From Flavobacteriales bacterium (lineage in GTDB: Bacteria; Bacteroidota; Bacteroidia; Flavobacteriales_F; PHOS-HE28), in assembly GCA_016710015.1 (NCBI GenBank), contig JADJLR010000009.1, positions 1-64,000 on the forward strand: 64,000 nucleotides of DNA, given 5' to 3'. The notes below the pieces were generated by a model. That model had not been told where the DNA came from. It saw nothing but the letters and a program-made list of their open reading frames with translations, and ran no database searches. Positions 54,337 to 63,353 of the stretch are shown piece by piece (the first letter of the stretch is position 1; every line of letters begins with the position of its first letter). The position numbers and the translations under genes were made by a program.

Positions 54337-55983
54337 TTATTCGCCGATCCGCGCAGGGTCCACCAGGGTGTATTGGTGGCCGTTGTTACCATCGTGCGAC
54401 CGGACCAAGATCCGCGTATCATTGGATAACACGGCAAAAGGGCAAGGGATCATGCCGTTCGGTAGCATCACTGCAGTGCCTTGTTGGGAAATGGTTCCGT
54501 CCTTACCGATCACGGTCCGCTTCAGAACTCCTGCTTCCGTTGGTGCGGCGAGTTTGTCCTTTTTACTCTTGCCTTCGGTGGGTGTGGCGCTCATGCCCGA
54601 AGCAAGGATCGCATCCAATCCTTTGGGGGTATGGTCATACAACAGGGCGATACCTTCCCCGTCCATCGTGATGCCCACCCCTTCGTACGAGCGCCCTGAA
54701 GTCGTCATGAATGCGCGTTCCACGATGGTCTGCCACTGGATGCTGTCGTTGGCCCCGACCAAGGATACCCGAATGTCTCCGGCCAACCGACGCATGGCGA
54801 TCGCGCCATCCATCGGTACCTCGAACGCATCGTCCAAAAAGGTCTCCACGACCACTACGCCACCGTCCCAGCCGGGATGAATGGAAACGATCTCGTCCGG
54901 AACTTTCGCTGTGCGTGAGGTGGAGGTCTTTCGGGCTCCCGGTTCAATGCTTCCATAGGCCATCAATTTCGTGCGCCGGATGGATGGTGCGCGTTGATCC
55001 ACCAACGGTGTTGGCTTCAACTTCGGAGCGTTCGGATCGAAGGTGAGCACCATGCCCGGTACACCCGTGAGAGCGCCGTAGCGCAAGGCCATGGTGACAC
55101 GGCCGCTGTCACGCTCGCAGAACCGAGCAGTGGATACGAAGTCCTTCTCGATCAACAGGTCCAAGATCGTAGTGCCGCGTTCGCTGAGGGTGCTGAAATG
55201 GATTTCGTGGCAGAGCTTGTCGCGCATCTGCTCCTCAGAAGGGCACCGAAAGAAATAGGAAAGCAGGTGAATGGTGCCGTCGTCGGTCAAGCTGATCTGG
55301 TGGATACGGCTCGCGGCATCGGCAAAGGGCAGTTCTTTCGTGCCGCTCCACAGTTCCTTGAAGTCCTTGTCCAAGCATGCGAACCAGAATTGCTTGTTGC
55401 CCTTGGTGTTGAACGAGTGGTTGCTCAGCAGGAAGTGTGATCCATCAGGCGATGCGATCAGGCGTTCATTCTGTGCGAAATGGAGTCCCTGATTCAAGAG
55501 GATCGGGTCGGGTTGCGGTCGATAGATCAAGGCGTTAGTCGGTTCGTTCACGTACGGAAGCGGGCTTGTCGCTATCCGGCGCATTCCGTTCAACACCGGT
55601 GCTCCTCGGTCGTTCACCGAAGCGATGGCGAAAGCGGCATCCTTCTTCCCCGGGGATACCAACAAGCAATGCATCGTACCGCCCACGATCACAGGTCCGA
55701 CCCCGGTCCATGTGGCACCGTCGAACGGAATGTCCTTCAGCGACAGTTCATCTGCAGGAGAAAGGTCCGCACCGATACGCACCACTTTCGGCACTTGGAG
55801 ATCTTGCACGTACACCAGTGCACTGCCATCTCCGGAGAGTACGCCGTCCACAACGTTGTGCTGATCGCCGAACAGGTTCTTGCCCGTGCGCTCGAACTGC
55901 TGGCCTTGTTTCACCATGGCCACCTGGCCCATTGCGAGGAATGAAAGTAGTGATGCACAGATGAAGGCAACGTGTCGGTTCAT
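54337..55983 (-). CDS. Exported protein of unknown function, beta-propeller-like
   Basis: 548 residues from ATG 55983 (MNRHVAFICASLLSFLAMGQ, signal peptide). The rest has a repeated strand pattern with Asp/Gly turns (LSGDGSALVYVQDL, IASPDGSHFLLSNH, SLTDDGTIHLLSYFF, ITMDGEGIALLYDH), suggesting a propeller of roughly six or seven blades. There is no sorting domain, lipobox or catalytic motif that I can see. It is downstream of the nucleoside transporter gene on the same strand (89 bp). Confidence 0.72.
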   Translation of the reverse strand: MNRHVAFICASLLSFLAMGQVAMVKQGQQFERTGKNLFGDQHNVVDGVLSGDGSALVYVQDLQVPKVVRIGADLSPADELSLKDIPFDGATWTGVGPVIVGGTMHCLLVSPGKKDAAFAIASVNDRGAPVLNGMRRIATSPLPYVNEPTNALIYRPQPDPILLNQGLHFAQNERLIASPDGSHFLLSNHSFNTKGNKQFWFACLDKDFKELWSGTKELPFADAASRIHQISLTDDGTIHLLSYFFRCPSEEQMRDKLCHEIHFSTLSERGTTILDLLIEKDFVSTARFCERDSGRVTMALRYGALTGVPGMVLTFDPNAPKLKPTPLVDQRAPSIRRTKLMAYGSIEPGARKTSTSRTAKVPDEIVSIHPGWDGGVVVVETFLDDAFEVPMDGAIAMRRLAGDIRVSLVGANDSIQWQTIVERAFMTTSGRSYEGVGITMDGEGIALLYDHTPKGLDAILASGMSATPTEGKSKKDKLAAPTEAGVLKRTVIGKDGTISQQGTAVMLPNGMIPCPFAVLSNDTRILVRSHDGNNGHQYTLVDPARIGE

Positions 55984-56072
55984 GGGGGTCGAGTTGTGTC
56001 CGGTGAATGTACTGCCCATGGGATCCATCCACGTGTTCACACGAAGTAAGCCGACCTCTCACCGTGGTCCTT

Positions 56073-57452
56073 TCACACCAACATCCCCACGATCGTCGCA
56101 CTCAAAAGCGAAGCCAGTGTGCCACCCAATAACGCACGGAAACCGAATTCACTGAGCCAAGCGCGCTTACTTGGAGCGAGCGATCCGATACCGCCGATCT
56201 GGATGCCGATGCTTGCGAAGTTGGCGAAGCCGCACAGCATGTACGTGGCCATGATGATGCTCCGCTGGTAGGTGAATGCACCTTCGGCCTTCATGGTCGC
56301 AAGGCTTTCGTAGCCCACGAATTCACTGGCGATCACCTTCTGACCAACCAGCTGGCCGACCAGCGTGATGTCCGCACCGGCCACACCGATGGCCCACATC
56401 AACGGTGCGAAGAGGTAGCCGAGCATGAAGTCCAGGGAGAGGCCTTGGAAGGTGCCATTGGAGGTCTGTACCACCCATTCGTTGATCCCCACCAGATCGC
56501 CGATCTTCAGGAAGATGAAGTTCGCCATGGCGATGAATGCGAAGAAGACCAACAGCATGGCGCCCACGTTCGCCGCGAGTTTCAATCCTTCCGTGGTGCC
56601 ATTGCTCATGGCGTCCAAGAAATTGGAACCGACGCGTTCCATGCTCACTTCGATCTTCTGTTCGATAGCTTCGGTCTGTGGAAAGAGGATCTTCGCAACG
56701 ACCACCGCGCCGGGAGCTGCCATAACACTTGCTGTGAGCAAGTGCTTCGCAAAGAAGAGCCGTTGCTCGGGATCGTCGCCTCCTAGAAAACCGACATACG
56801 CTGCGAGTACGCCGCCCGCCACGGTCGCCATACCGGCGGTCATCACCAAGAAGATCTCCGAGCGATTCATCTTGTCCAAATAGGCTTTCACCATCAGTGG
56901 GGCTTCGGTCTGGCCTAGGAAGATGTTGCCGGCCGTGCTCAGGCTTTCGGCACCGCTCAACTTCATGGTCTTGTTCAAGGCCCAAGCCAAGGCATACACC
57001 ACTTTTTGGATCACACCCAGATAGAACAGCACACTGGTGAGCGCGCTGAAGAAGATGATGGTGGGCAGGATCTGCAACGCGAAGATGAAGCCGACACTCT
57101 TGATGTCCATCAGGTCGCGGAAGAGGAATTCACTTCCGATCCGCGTGAAGTCCAGCACCTTCACGAAGACCTTGCCCACGAATGCGAACGCGATCTGCAC
57201 GGGTGGTACGTATAGGATCAGCAGGGCGAGCACCAATTGAAAGGCGAGCCCGATGCCGACCACTTTCCAATCCACGTGTTTCCGTTTGGCGCTAAAGGCC
57301 CAAGCGATACCCACGATCACGGCCATGCCAAGCACACCGCGCAAAAGGCTCTCGATGCTCAAACCTGTTAATGGTGCTGGTGCGCCTTGTGCCCATGCTG
57401 GGAGTGGAAGCAGCAACAGGGGAAGGAGCGCACGGAGCGGACGGTTCATCAT
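56073..57452 (-). CDS. Concentrative nucleoside transporter (CNT/NupC family)
   Basis: 459 residues with an extra N-terminal hydrophobic segment (MMNRPLRALLPLLLLPLPAWAQ). Family motifs include GQTEAPLMVKAYL (substrate and cation binding), TAGMATVAGGVLAAYVGF, and FVGYESLATMKAEGAFTYQRSIIMATYMLCGFANFASIGIQIGG near the C-terminus. It imports nucleosides with H+ or Na+. The ATG at 57452 avoids an upstream extension at 57497 that is not family-like. Confidence 0.93.
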   Translation of the reverse strand: MMNRPLRALLPLLLLPLPAWAQGAPAPLTGLSIESLLRGVLGMAVIVGIAWAFSAKRKHVDWKVVGIGLAFQLVLALLILYVPPVQIAFAFVGKVFVKVLDFTRIGSEFLFRDLMDIKSVGFIFALQILPTIIFFSALTSVLFYLGVIQKVVYALAWALNKTMKLSGAESLSTAGNIFLGQTEAPLMVKAYLDKMNRSEIFLVMTAGMATVAGGVLAAYVGFLGGDDPEQRLFFAKHLLTASVMAAPGAVVVAKILFPQTEAIEQKIEVSMERVGSNFLDAMSNGTTEGLKLAANVGAMLLVFFAFIAMANFIFLKIGDLVGINEWVVQTSNGTFQGLSLDFMLGYLFAPLMWAIGVAGADITLVGQLVGQKVIASEFVGYESLATMKAEGAFTYQRSIIMATYMLCGFANFASIGIQIGGIGSLAPSKRAWLSEFGFRALLGGTLASLLSATIVGMLV

Positions 57453-57624
57453 GGGCGTGGGGAAGAGGCACGAAGATGACGAAGTTGGACCATGCAACCA
57501 ACAACTGGCTGGATTTCACCTATCGCGATGCGACAATGATCCGTTGCAAAAGGATCTGGTTGCAAGAGGAATGAGGTTCTCGACCCGTTGCATCGACCTG
57601 CACCTCCCAACCGATCAACAACGA

Positions 57625-58209
57625 TCAATTGGTCTGCTCCCGGCGCTTGATCTCGTCGCGCAATTTGGAAGCCCCTTCATAATCCTCGTTGTCGATCGCT
57701 TCTTCCAATTTGGAATTGAGCTCATCCACCGTCATAGACGCGGTGGTCTTTGGTTCGCCTTTGATGCCTTCGGTGTCTTCCGACTCGGTCTCATCCCCTT
57801 CCTCCACCTTCAGCCCTGCCGCACCCAAGATGAACTCGTACGTGAAAATGGGGCATTCGAATCGAAGCGCCAGGGCAATGGCATCGCTGCTGCGTGCATC
57901 GATCTCCACTTCGTTTTCCCCTTGTGTCAGCACCAATTTGGCATGGAAGATCCCTTCCACCAGGTCGTTGATGATCACCTCCTTGAGGGTGATACCCATG
58001 GTGTCGCTCACGTTCTTGAACAGGTCGTGGGTGAGGGGCCGCGCGGGTTTGATGTTCTCCACCTGGATCGCGATGGCCTGGGCCTCTACCCCACCAATGA
58101 TGATGGGTAGTCTACGGTCGCCCTCCAATTCCGAGAGGATCAGCGCATAAGCACCCGCGTGGGTATGGCTGTAGGTGATCCGTAAGAAGCGCAACTCGAC
58201 CTTTTCCAT
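57625..58209 (-). CDS. DUF151 bifunctional-nuclease-family protein with UVR motif
   Basis: 194 residues. Residues 1-140 are the DUF151/BFN domain (LPIIIGGVEAQAIAIQVENI, RPLTHDLFKNV, ARSSDAIALALRFECPIF); a plant member has DNase and RNase activity, but bacterial roles are unproven. An acidic linker (EEGDETESEDTEG) leads to a C-terminal UVR motif (LNSKLEEAIDNEDYEGASKLRDEIKRRE), the UvrB/UvrC contact helix. ATG 58209 is used because MEKVELRFLRI is the conserved start. It lies between etfA and the nucleoside transporter on the same strand. Confidence 0.92.
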   Translation of the reverse strand: MEKVELRFLRITYSHTHAGAYALILSELEGDRRLPIIIGGVEAQAIAIQVENIKPARPLTHDLFKNVSDTMGITLKEVIINDLVEGIFHAKLVLTQGENEVEIDARSSDAIALALRFECPIFTYEFILGAAGLKVEEGDETESEDTEGIKGEPKTTASMTVDELNSKLEEAIDNEDYEGASKLRDEIKRREQTN

Positions 58210-58245
58210 CCTTTCTTGTCGGGGCGGTGAAGATACGGGATGCTT

Positions 58246-58325
58246 GGGTTGTGTGTTGTTGATCGATGTTGTTGGGTGTTGTACCCAACTCTCGACCAGC
58301 GTCAACCCTTAACCCTCAACAAACC
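58246..58325. repeat. G/T-to-C/A strand-asymmetric spacer downstream of etfA
   Basis: A G/T-rich half (TTGTTGGGTGTTGT) is followed by a C/A-rich half (CAACCCTTAACCCTCAAC), which together form a long imperfect hairpin. A related segment lies between etfB and etfA. Confidence 0.55.
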
Positions 58326-59263
58326 TACCGCTCCGCATTCAACTTCTTCGCCGCCTCGATCAACTTGGGCAGGATCTCGAAGGCATCGCCGACGATCCCG
58401 TAATCGGCCGCTTTGAAGAAGGGTGCTTCGGGATCCTTGTTGATCACGGCGATCACCTTGCTCTGGTTCACACCGGCCAAATGCTGGATCGCACCGCTGA
58501 TGCCGATGGCGATGTAGCAGTTCGGGCGAATGGCCACGCCGGTCTGCCCCACATGCTCGTGGTGCGGACGCCAGTGCATATCGGCCACGGGACGACTGCA
58601 GGCCGTAGCTCCACCCAGCAATTGGGCAAGCTCTTCGATCGGCCCCCAGTGTTCGGGGCCTTTCATACCACGACCAGCACTCACCACGATCTCCGCTTCG
58701 GGGAGTGGAATGCCCACACCGGCCTTTCGCACTTCCTTCACAGTAATGCGGGCTGCTCCGAGGTCGCCGCTGTATTCTTCCACGGTTGCGGTTCCTTCAC
58801 CTTTTGCGATCGGGATCGAATTCGGCATCAGGCTCACCACTTTCACGGGGCTGGTCACCTCAAGAAAGGCTTGCGCTTTTCCGCTGAACACATTGCGCTT
58901 GAAGGTATTGCCTTCGGGCATGGCGATGGCACCCGCGACGTGGCCTGCTTTCAGTTTCGCTGCAATGCGCGGAGCGACGGTCTTTCCCGTTCCATCCTGC
59001 ACGCACACGATGGTCGTCGCGCCTTCCTTGGCGGCCACATCGGTCACCAATTTGGTGAGTTGTTGCCCATCCACGGCAGTGACGTTGCGGGCAACGATCA
59101 CCTTGCTTGCTCCTTGCGCACCAAGAGTTTCCAAGTTGCTACCGGTGCCAAAGGTCACTGCGGTAACAGGTCCACCAGCGAGTTTGCTGGCATAGGTCAC
59201 GGCCTCTTGTGCGGCCTTGGGGAGCTTTTCCCCGCGGGTATCTATGAATACGATCGTGCTCAT
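58325..59263 (-). CDS. etfA: Electron transfer flavoprotein alpha subunit
   Basis: 312 residues from ATG 59263 (MSTIVFIDTRGEKLPKAAQE). The C-terminal FAD domain shows ATACSRPVADMHWRPHHEHVGQTG and CYIAIGISGAIQHLAGV ... DYGIVGDAFEILP. Together with EtfB it carries electrons from acyl-CoA dehydrogenases to the quinone pool. It is downstream of etfB with a 100-bp spacer holding a repeat. Length is typical for Bacteroidota EtfA. Confidence 0.97.
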   Translation of the reverse strand: MSTIVFIDTRGEKLPKAAQEAVTYASKLAGGPVTAVTFGTGSNLETLGAQGASKVIVARNVTAVDGQQLTKLVTDVAAKEGATTIVCVQDGTGKTVAPRIAAKLKAGHVAGAIAMPEGNTFKRNVFSGKAQAFLEVTSPVKVVSLMPNSIPIAKGEGTATVEEYSGDLGAARITVKEVRKAGVGIPLPEAEIVVSAGRGMKGPEHWGPIEELAQLLGGATACSRPVADMHWRPHHEHVGQTGVAIRPNCYIAIGISGAIQHLAGVNQSKVIAVINKDPEAPFFKAADYGIVGDAFEILPKLIEAAKKLNAER

Positions 59264-59278
59264 GATTTCTTTTTGCCT

Positions 59279-59366
59279 GTTGTGGGTTGAGCGTTGGGCT
59301 GTTGGGTGTTGTGGGCTTGAAGAGGGACCAACCCTCAACCTCATCAACCTCCAACTCCCAACTTCA
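59279..59366. repeat. G/T-to-C/A strand-asymmetric spacer between etfB and etfA
   Basis: GTTGGGCTGTTGGGTGTTGT-type sequence is followed by CAACCCTCAACCTCATCAAC, giving an imperfect inverted repeat. It shares TTGGGTGTTGT with the spacer at 58246-58325. Confidence 0.55.
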
Positions 59367-60122
59367 AATGACTTTGGCCTCGGTGTGCAACATTTCGATC
59401 AACTTCCCGGCATCCTCCGCAGGGATCATCTTCACGGCACCTTTCGGCGGTGGCAGTTCGAAGGACTTCGTTGTGGCCACGTTATCCGTTGCAACTGCTG
59501 GAATGACCGTCAATGGCTTGGTGCGTGCGGCCATGATGCCGCGCATGTTCGGGATGCGTTGCTCGGCCATGCCCTTGGCGGCACTCAGTGCGAAGGGAAG
59601 GTTCACTTCCATCACTTCCACACCTCCGGGAACATCGCGTTCCACGGTAGCGGTGGTGCCTCCCGCATCATTGCGGGAGAGATCCAGTTTACTGGCCAAA
59701 GCGATGTAGGGCAGGTCCAGCAACTCGGCCACCATGGCACCCACTTGGCCGCCGTTGTAGTCGATGGTCTCTTTGCCTGCGAGGATCAGGTCGAACCCTT
59801 TGTCTTTGGCATACGCAGCCACTTGTTCGGCCACTTGCAAAGCTTCGGTGGGCTGCACATCCACGCGCACCGCTTCGTCGGCCCCGATCGCCAAACCCTT
59901 GCGGATCGTGGGTTCGGTCTCAACACCACCCACGGTGATGGTGGTCACGGAACCCGCGCCGGCAGCTTCCTTCAGCTCCAGGGCACGCACTAGAGCGAAC
60001 CACTCATCGTAGGGGTTCACGATGAAGGTGACGCCACTGGCATCGAACTGTGTGTTGTCGTTGGTGAAGGCAATGCGTGCCGTGGTATCGGGCACTTGGC
60101 TCAGGAGCACGAGGATCTTCAT
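59364..60122 (-). CDS. etfB: Electron transfer flavoprotein beta subunit
   Basis: 252 residues: MKILVLLSQVPDTTARIAF, NPYDEWFALVRALELKE and DLILAGKETIDYNGGQVGAMVAELLDLPYIALAS (AMP-binding region) are characteristic. It forms the ETF heterodimer with the following gene product. The gene order etfB-etfA is standard. A weak -7-like ACCCTTTG lies about 20 bases upstream on the minus strand. Confidence 0.97.
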   Translation of the reverse strand: MKILVLLSQVPDTTARIAFTNDNTQFDASGVTFIVNPYDEWFALVRALELKEAAGAGSVTTITVGGVETEPTIRKGLAIGADEAVRVDVQPTEALQVAEQVAAYAKDKGFDLILAGKETIDYNGGQVGAMVAELLDLPYIALASKLDLSRNDAGGTTATVERDVPGGVEVMEVNLPFALSAAKGMAEQRIPNMRGIMAARTKPLTVIPAVATDNVATTKSFELPPPKGAVKMIPAEDAGKLIEMLHTEAKVI

Positions 60123-60734
60123 GGATCGAGTAACGTTGCAAAGGGTCCTTGGTTCGTTTTGGACGGGAGGCTTTGTGCGTTGTGGCCGTTCACCGGAACG
60201 AAGCCGAACGTGAGAAAGCGCACAAACTTACTGAACCGGCACTGAAGAAACGGACGATCCATTGGTGCGAGAGTGAAAGAGTGCAAGGGTGCGAACCGCC
60301 CAACTCTCGCACGCTTTCACTCCGTACCCGATCCGACGACCAAAGAGACCGGATCTATGTCACCGGCTCAGTAAGCAGCAGGTCCGTCGGGTCAATGGAT
60401 CGTCAGGGCTATCGCCTCTGAAAACCTTCCGCACCAAGTCCGTTGTTTCTGCGACCCCGCTGGTCGAACACGTTCGTCCGACTCTAATTCTATTCCCTGT
60501 GACCCCACTGGGGTCAACCCACAAGGAGCATGACCGGTGTTACGTTCTGACCCCACAGGGGTCGTAGAAATTAGAAATTGCCCCCCATGGGTGAACGACC
60601 CCTGCCGGGTCGCAGAAGCAAGAGGCGATAGCCCTGATGGATCGTCGTGTTCAGCGTTCTTGCAAAGCTCATGGGCGAGGCATTAGTTTTCCCCGCACGG
60701 ATCGTCATCCCTTCACCACCTTAGATCGACAACC
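60123..60734. other. Divergent intergenic region etfB / LamG gene with mobile element
   Basis: 612 bp. It contains mobile element copy C with its duplications (60395-60646). It also holds a 10-bp inverted repeat GTGCGAGAGT (60265-60274) with 60303-60312, and overlapping GAGTGAAAG (60271-60279) with CTTTCACTC (60314-60322). No protein gene is supported; short open frames here fall inside the element. Confidence 0.55.
60404..60636 (+). mobile_element. MITE-like hairpin element, copy C (best-preserved ends)
   Basis: 233 bp with perfect 16-bp terminal inverted repeats CAGGGCTATCGCCTCT (60404-60419) and AGAGGCGATAGCCCTG (60621-60636). ATGGATCGTC occurs on both sides (60395-60404 and 60637-60646), a target duplication of 9-10 bp. 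The interior matches copy A in order: GTTTCTGCGACC palindrome, ACACGTTCGTCCGACT, a core with CACAAGGAGCATGACCGGTG between inverted GACCCC/GGGGTC arms, and a second palindrome pair. It has no open frame of its own. Confidence 0.83.
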
Positions 60735-62120
60735 ATGGCTTCAACATATACCCTGTGCTACATCACATCGTGCTGCGCGATGGTCTTCGGGCTTACACCC
60801 ACCACGGCCCAAACACAGAATGCCTTGGACTTCGACGGAGTGAATGATCTGGTGAGGGCACCGGCCGCATCCACGCAGCTCGTGGGAGCGACATCCTGCT
60901 CGTTGACGTGTTGGGTATATCCGCGCAATGCCGCCCCTGCCTATCCGGATTTCGACGGGTTCGCGGGCTTCCGCAATGAAGTGGATGCCGATTTCTATTT
61001 GCTCCAGATCGCACCCTTCAACATTATCGAGGGTCGCCTTCAGAACAGCGACGAGGAGGTGTTCACCGTAACGTACGGTGGGCTGGTGCTGAACACGTGG
61101 CAGCATCTTGGGTTGGTGTACAACGGCTCCATGTTGGCGATCTGGTACAACGGTGTGGAGGTGGCCTCCGTCCCGGCCAATGGCATCATCACCGATGCTT
61201 CGGTCCCATTCTACGTCGGCAACGTGCAATTCCAGTCCGTGCCGTTCTTGCTGAATGGGCGAATGGATGAAGTCGCCCTTTTCACCCGCGCCTTGGTAGC
61301 CGATGAAATGGAGTGTTTGATGGCTTCGGGCCCGAGCATCACGGATCCAGACTTGGCACTGTACTACCGCTGCGATCAGGGCACGCCGGGCGGGAACAAC
61401 ACCGCCATTTCCACCCTTACCGACCTTACCGGCCAAGTGAACGGGAACTTGGAAGGGTTCGCCCTTACCGGTGCCACAAGCAACTTCGTGCAAGGCATGT
61501 TCTTCGGGACCACCATCGAGGATGTGTGGTGCGACGATCAGATCGCATTCCAATTCGGTGATGAGGTGGTGAACGGTCCGGGCAGCTACACGGCTACCTT
61601 CACCTCCAGCAGCGGTTGCGATTCCACCGTGGTGCTGAACATGTTCCAGGGTGAAGTGAATACCAACGTGGTCCAGAACGGTAGCCTGCTCATCTCTACA
61701 GCGAACCCGGCCACGTGGCAATGGGTGGATTGCGACAACAACAACGCTCCGATCCCCGGTGCCACGGGTCAGTATTTTCAAGCAACGGCAGTAGGCAACT
61801 ACGCGGTGATCGTTACCCAAGGTTGTTCGGCAATGAGCGATTGCAGGGAGGTAACGGTCGTCGGCATCGGGGAGCACGATCGGACCTTCGTCTCGCTTTC
61901 TCCTGTGCCTGCCAGTGAAGCGCTCAACGTGGAACTTGCCACCACTTCGCAACCCGTTCGTGTTACCGTGATCGATATGTCGGGGCGTGAAGTGCAGCAG
62001 AATACCTTCGCCAATACCGGTCGCGTACGGTTGGATATTGCTTCGTTGAGCGAAGGCACCTACTTCTTGCGGATCGAAGCGGAGGAAAGGACCAATGTGC
62101 TTCGCTTCGTGAAGGAGTGA
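60735..62120 (+). CDS. LamG-domain T9SS surface protein
   Basis: 461 residues: signal peptide (to about TTAQT), then a LamG/concanavalin-like sandwich (ALDFDGVNDLVRAPAA ... SLTCWVYPRN ... TWQHLGLVYNGSMLAIWYNGVEV ... GRMDEVALFTRAL). Next is a short Ig-like region (GSYTATFTSSSGCDSTVVL ... WQWVDCDNNN) and a sorting domain (SLSPVPASEALNVELATTSQ ... LSEGTYFLRIEAEE). It is probably glycan-binding at the cell surface. Clean frame; the promoter region carries mobile element copy C about 100 bp upstream. Confidence 0.87.
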   Translation: MASTYTLCYITSCCAMVFGLTPTTAQTQNALDFDGVNDLVRAPAASTQLVGATSCSLTCWVYPRNAAPAYPDFDGFAGFRNEVDADFYLLQIAPFNIIEGRLQNSDEEVFTVTYGGLVLNTWQHLGLVYNGSMLAIWYNGVEVASVPANGIITDASVPFYVGNVQFQSVPFLLNGRMDEVALFTRALVADEMECLMASGPSITDPDLALYYRCDQGTPGGNNTAISTLTDLTGQVNGNLEGFALTGATSNFVQGMFFGTTIEDVWCDDQIAFQFGDEVVNGPGSYTATFTSSSGCDSTVVLNMFQGEVNTNVVQNGSLLISTANPATWQWVDCDNNNAPIPGATGQYFQATAVGNYAVIVTQGCSAMSDCREVTVVGIGEHDRTFVSLSPVPASEALNVELATTSQPVRVTVIDMSGREVQQNTFANTGRVRLDIASLSEGTYFLRIEAEERTNVLRFVKE

Positions 62121-62287
62121 TCAGTTGGCATACACTCCGAAGACCAGTGGTCCACATTCAGGGATCGGGTCTTCCCATGCACTGCTAACTTCGTCCCGTA
62201 ATTTCCTACTGACCTCTATGCATGGTCCGCCGACCAAGAATGCTACTTGGAGGTCGGGTTGCGCAACAAGCTCTTCAGAACTCACCC

Positions 62288-63271
62288 ATGCGTACAGTCC
62301 AATACCGCGAAGCCCTCAACGAGGCGATGAGCGAAGAAATGCGTCGAGACCCCAACGTCTTCCTCATGGGCGAGGAAGTGGCTGAATACGACGGTGCTTA
62401 CAAAGTGAGCAAGGGTATGCTGGCCGAATTCGGGGAGAAGCGGGTGATCGATACGCCGATCGCCGAGCTGGGCTTTACTGCCATCGGGGTGGGTGCCGCC
62501 ATGAACGGATTGCGTCCCATCATCGAATTCATGACCTGGAATTTCGCCGTGCTGGCCAGCGACCAGATCATCAACCACGCGGCCAAGATGTTGCAGATGA
62601 GCGGCGGGCAGTTCAATGTGCCCATCGTGTTCCGTGGCGGTAACGGCAGCGCCGGTCAGTTGGCTGCCACGCACAGCCAGAGCTTCGAAGCCATGTACGC
62701 CAACGTGCCCGGTCTGAAGGTGATCACGCCCTACACGCCGTATGATGCCAAGGGCTTGCTGAAGGCCGCCATCCGCGACAACGATCCGGTGCTCTTCATG
62801 GAGAGTGAGCGCATGTACGGCGATAAAGGCGAGATCCCCGATGGCGAGTACCTGTTGCCCATCGGAGTGGCCGACATCAAGCGCGAAGGCAAGGACGTCA
62901 CCCTCGTGAGCTTTGGCAAAATGATGAAGGTGGCCTTGGATGCTGCCTCCGAGTTGGCCAAGGAAGGTATCGATGCCGAAGTGATCGATCTGCGCTCCAT
63001 TCGTCCGTGGGACAAGGAATGTGTGATCCGGAGCGTGAAGAAGACCAACCGTTTGGTGGTGATCGACGAGAACTGGCCCATGGCCAGCATCAGCAGCGAG
63101 GTGGCCTACCGCGTGCAGAAGGATGCCTTCGACTTCTTGGACGCACCTGTTATTCGCGTGAACCAGGCCGATACGCCCTTGCCCTTCACACCAAGCTTGA
63201 TCGACGCTTCGCTACCTAGCGTGGAACGTGTGGTCAAGGCGGTGAAGGAGGTGATGTATTCCGCTTTTTAG
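62288..63271 (+). CDS. pdhB: Pyruvate dehydrogenase E1 component, beta subunit
   Basis: 327 residues from ATG 62288 (MRTVQYREALNEAMSEEMRRDPNVFLMGEEVAEYDGAYKVSKGML). TPP-site Glu lies in MGEEVAEYDGAY; DTPIAELGFTAIGVGAAMNGLRPIIEFMTWNFA, and DLRSIRPWDKECVIRSVKKTNRLVVIDENWP in the C-terminal domain, complete the family pattern. With an alpha subunit encoded elsewhere it decarboxylates pyruvate for acetyl-CoA synthesis. A branched-chain oxoacid beta subunit is the alternative, but GAYKVSKGM favours PDH. Confidence 0.92.
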   Translation: MRTVQYREALNEAMSEEMRRDPNVFLMGEEVAEYDGAYKVSKGMLAEFGEKRVIDTPIAELGFTAIGVGAAMNGLRPIIEFMTWNFAVLASDQIINHAAKMLQMSGGQFNVPIVFRGGNGSAGQLAATHSQSFEAMYANVPGLKVITPYTPYDAKGLLKAAIRDNDPVLFMESERMYGDKGEIPDGEYLLPIGVADIKREGKDVTLVSFGKMMKVALDAASELAKEGIDAEVIDLRSIRPWDKECVIRSVKKTNRLVVIDENWPMASISSEVAYRVQKDAFDFLDAPVIRVNQADTPLPFTPSLIDASLPSVERVVKAVKEVMYSAF

Positions 63272-63353
63272 CGGAAGGTGAAGTAGCACAGTTTGCGAAT
63301 GGTAGAGCAGGAGGCAAATGCCCTCTGCCGCCCGCCGCCGCTTCCCGAACAAC

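Noticed and set aside
60741..61952. 403-residue minus-strand frame
   Set aside because: Antisense to the LamG/T9SS protein, which has signal peptide, domain and sorting signal; the mirror frame has none.
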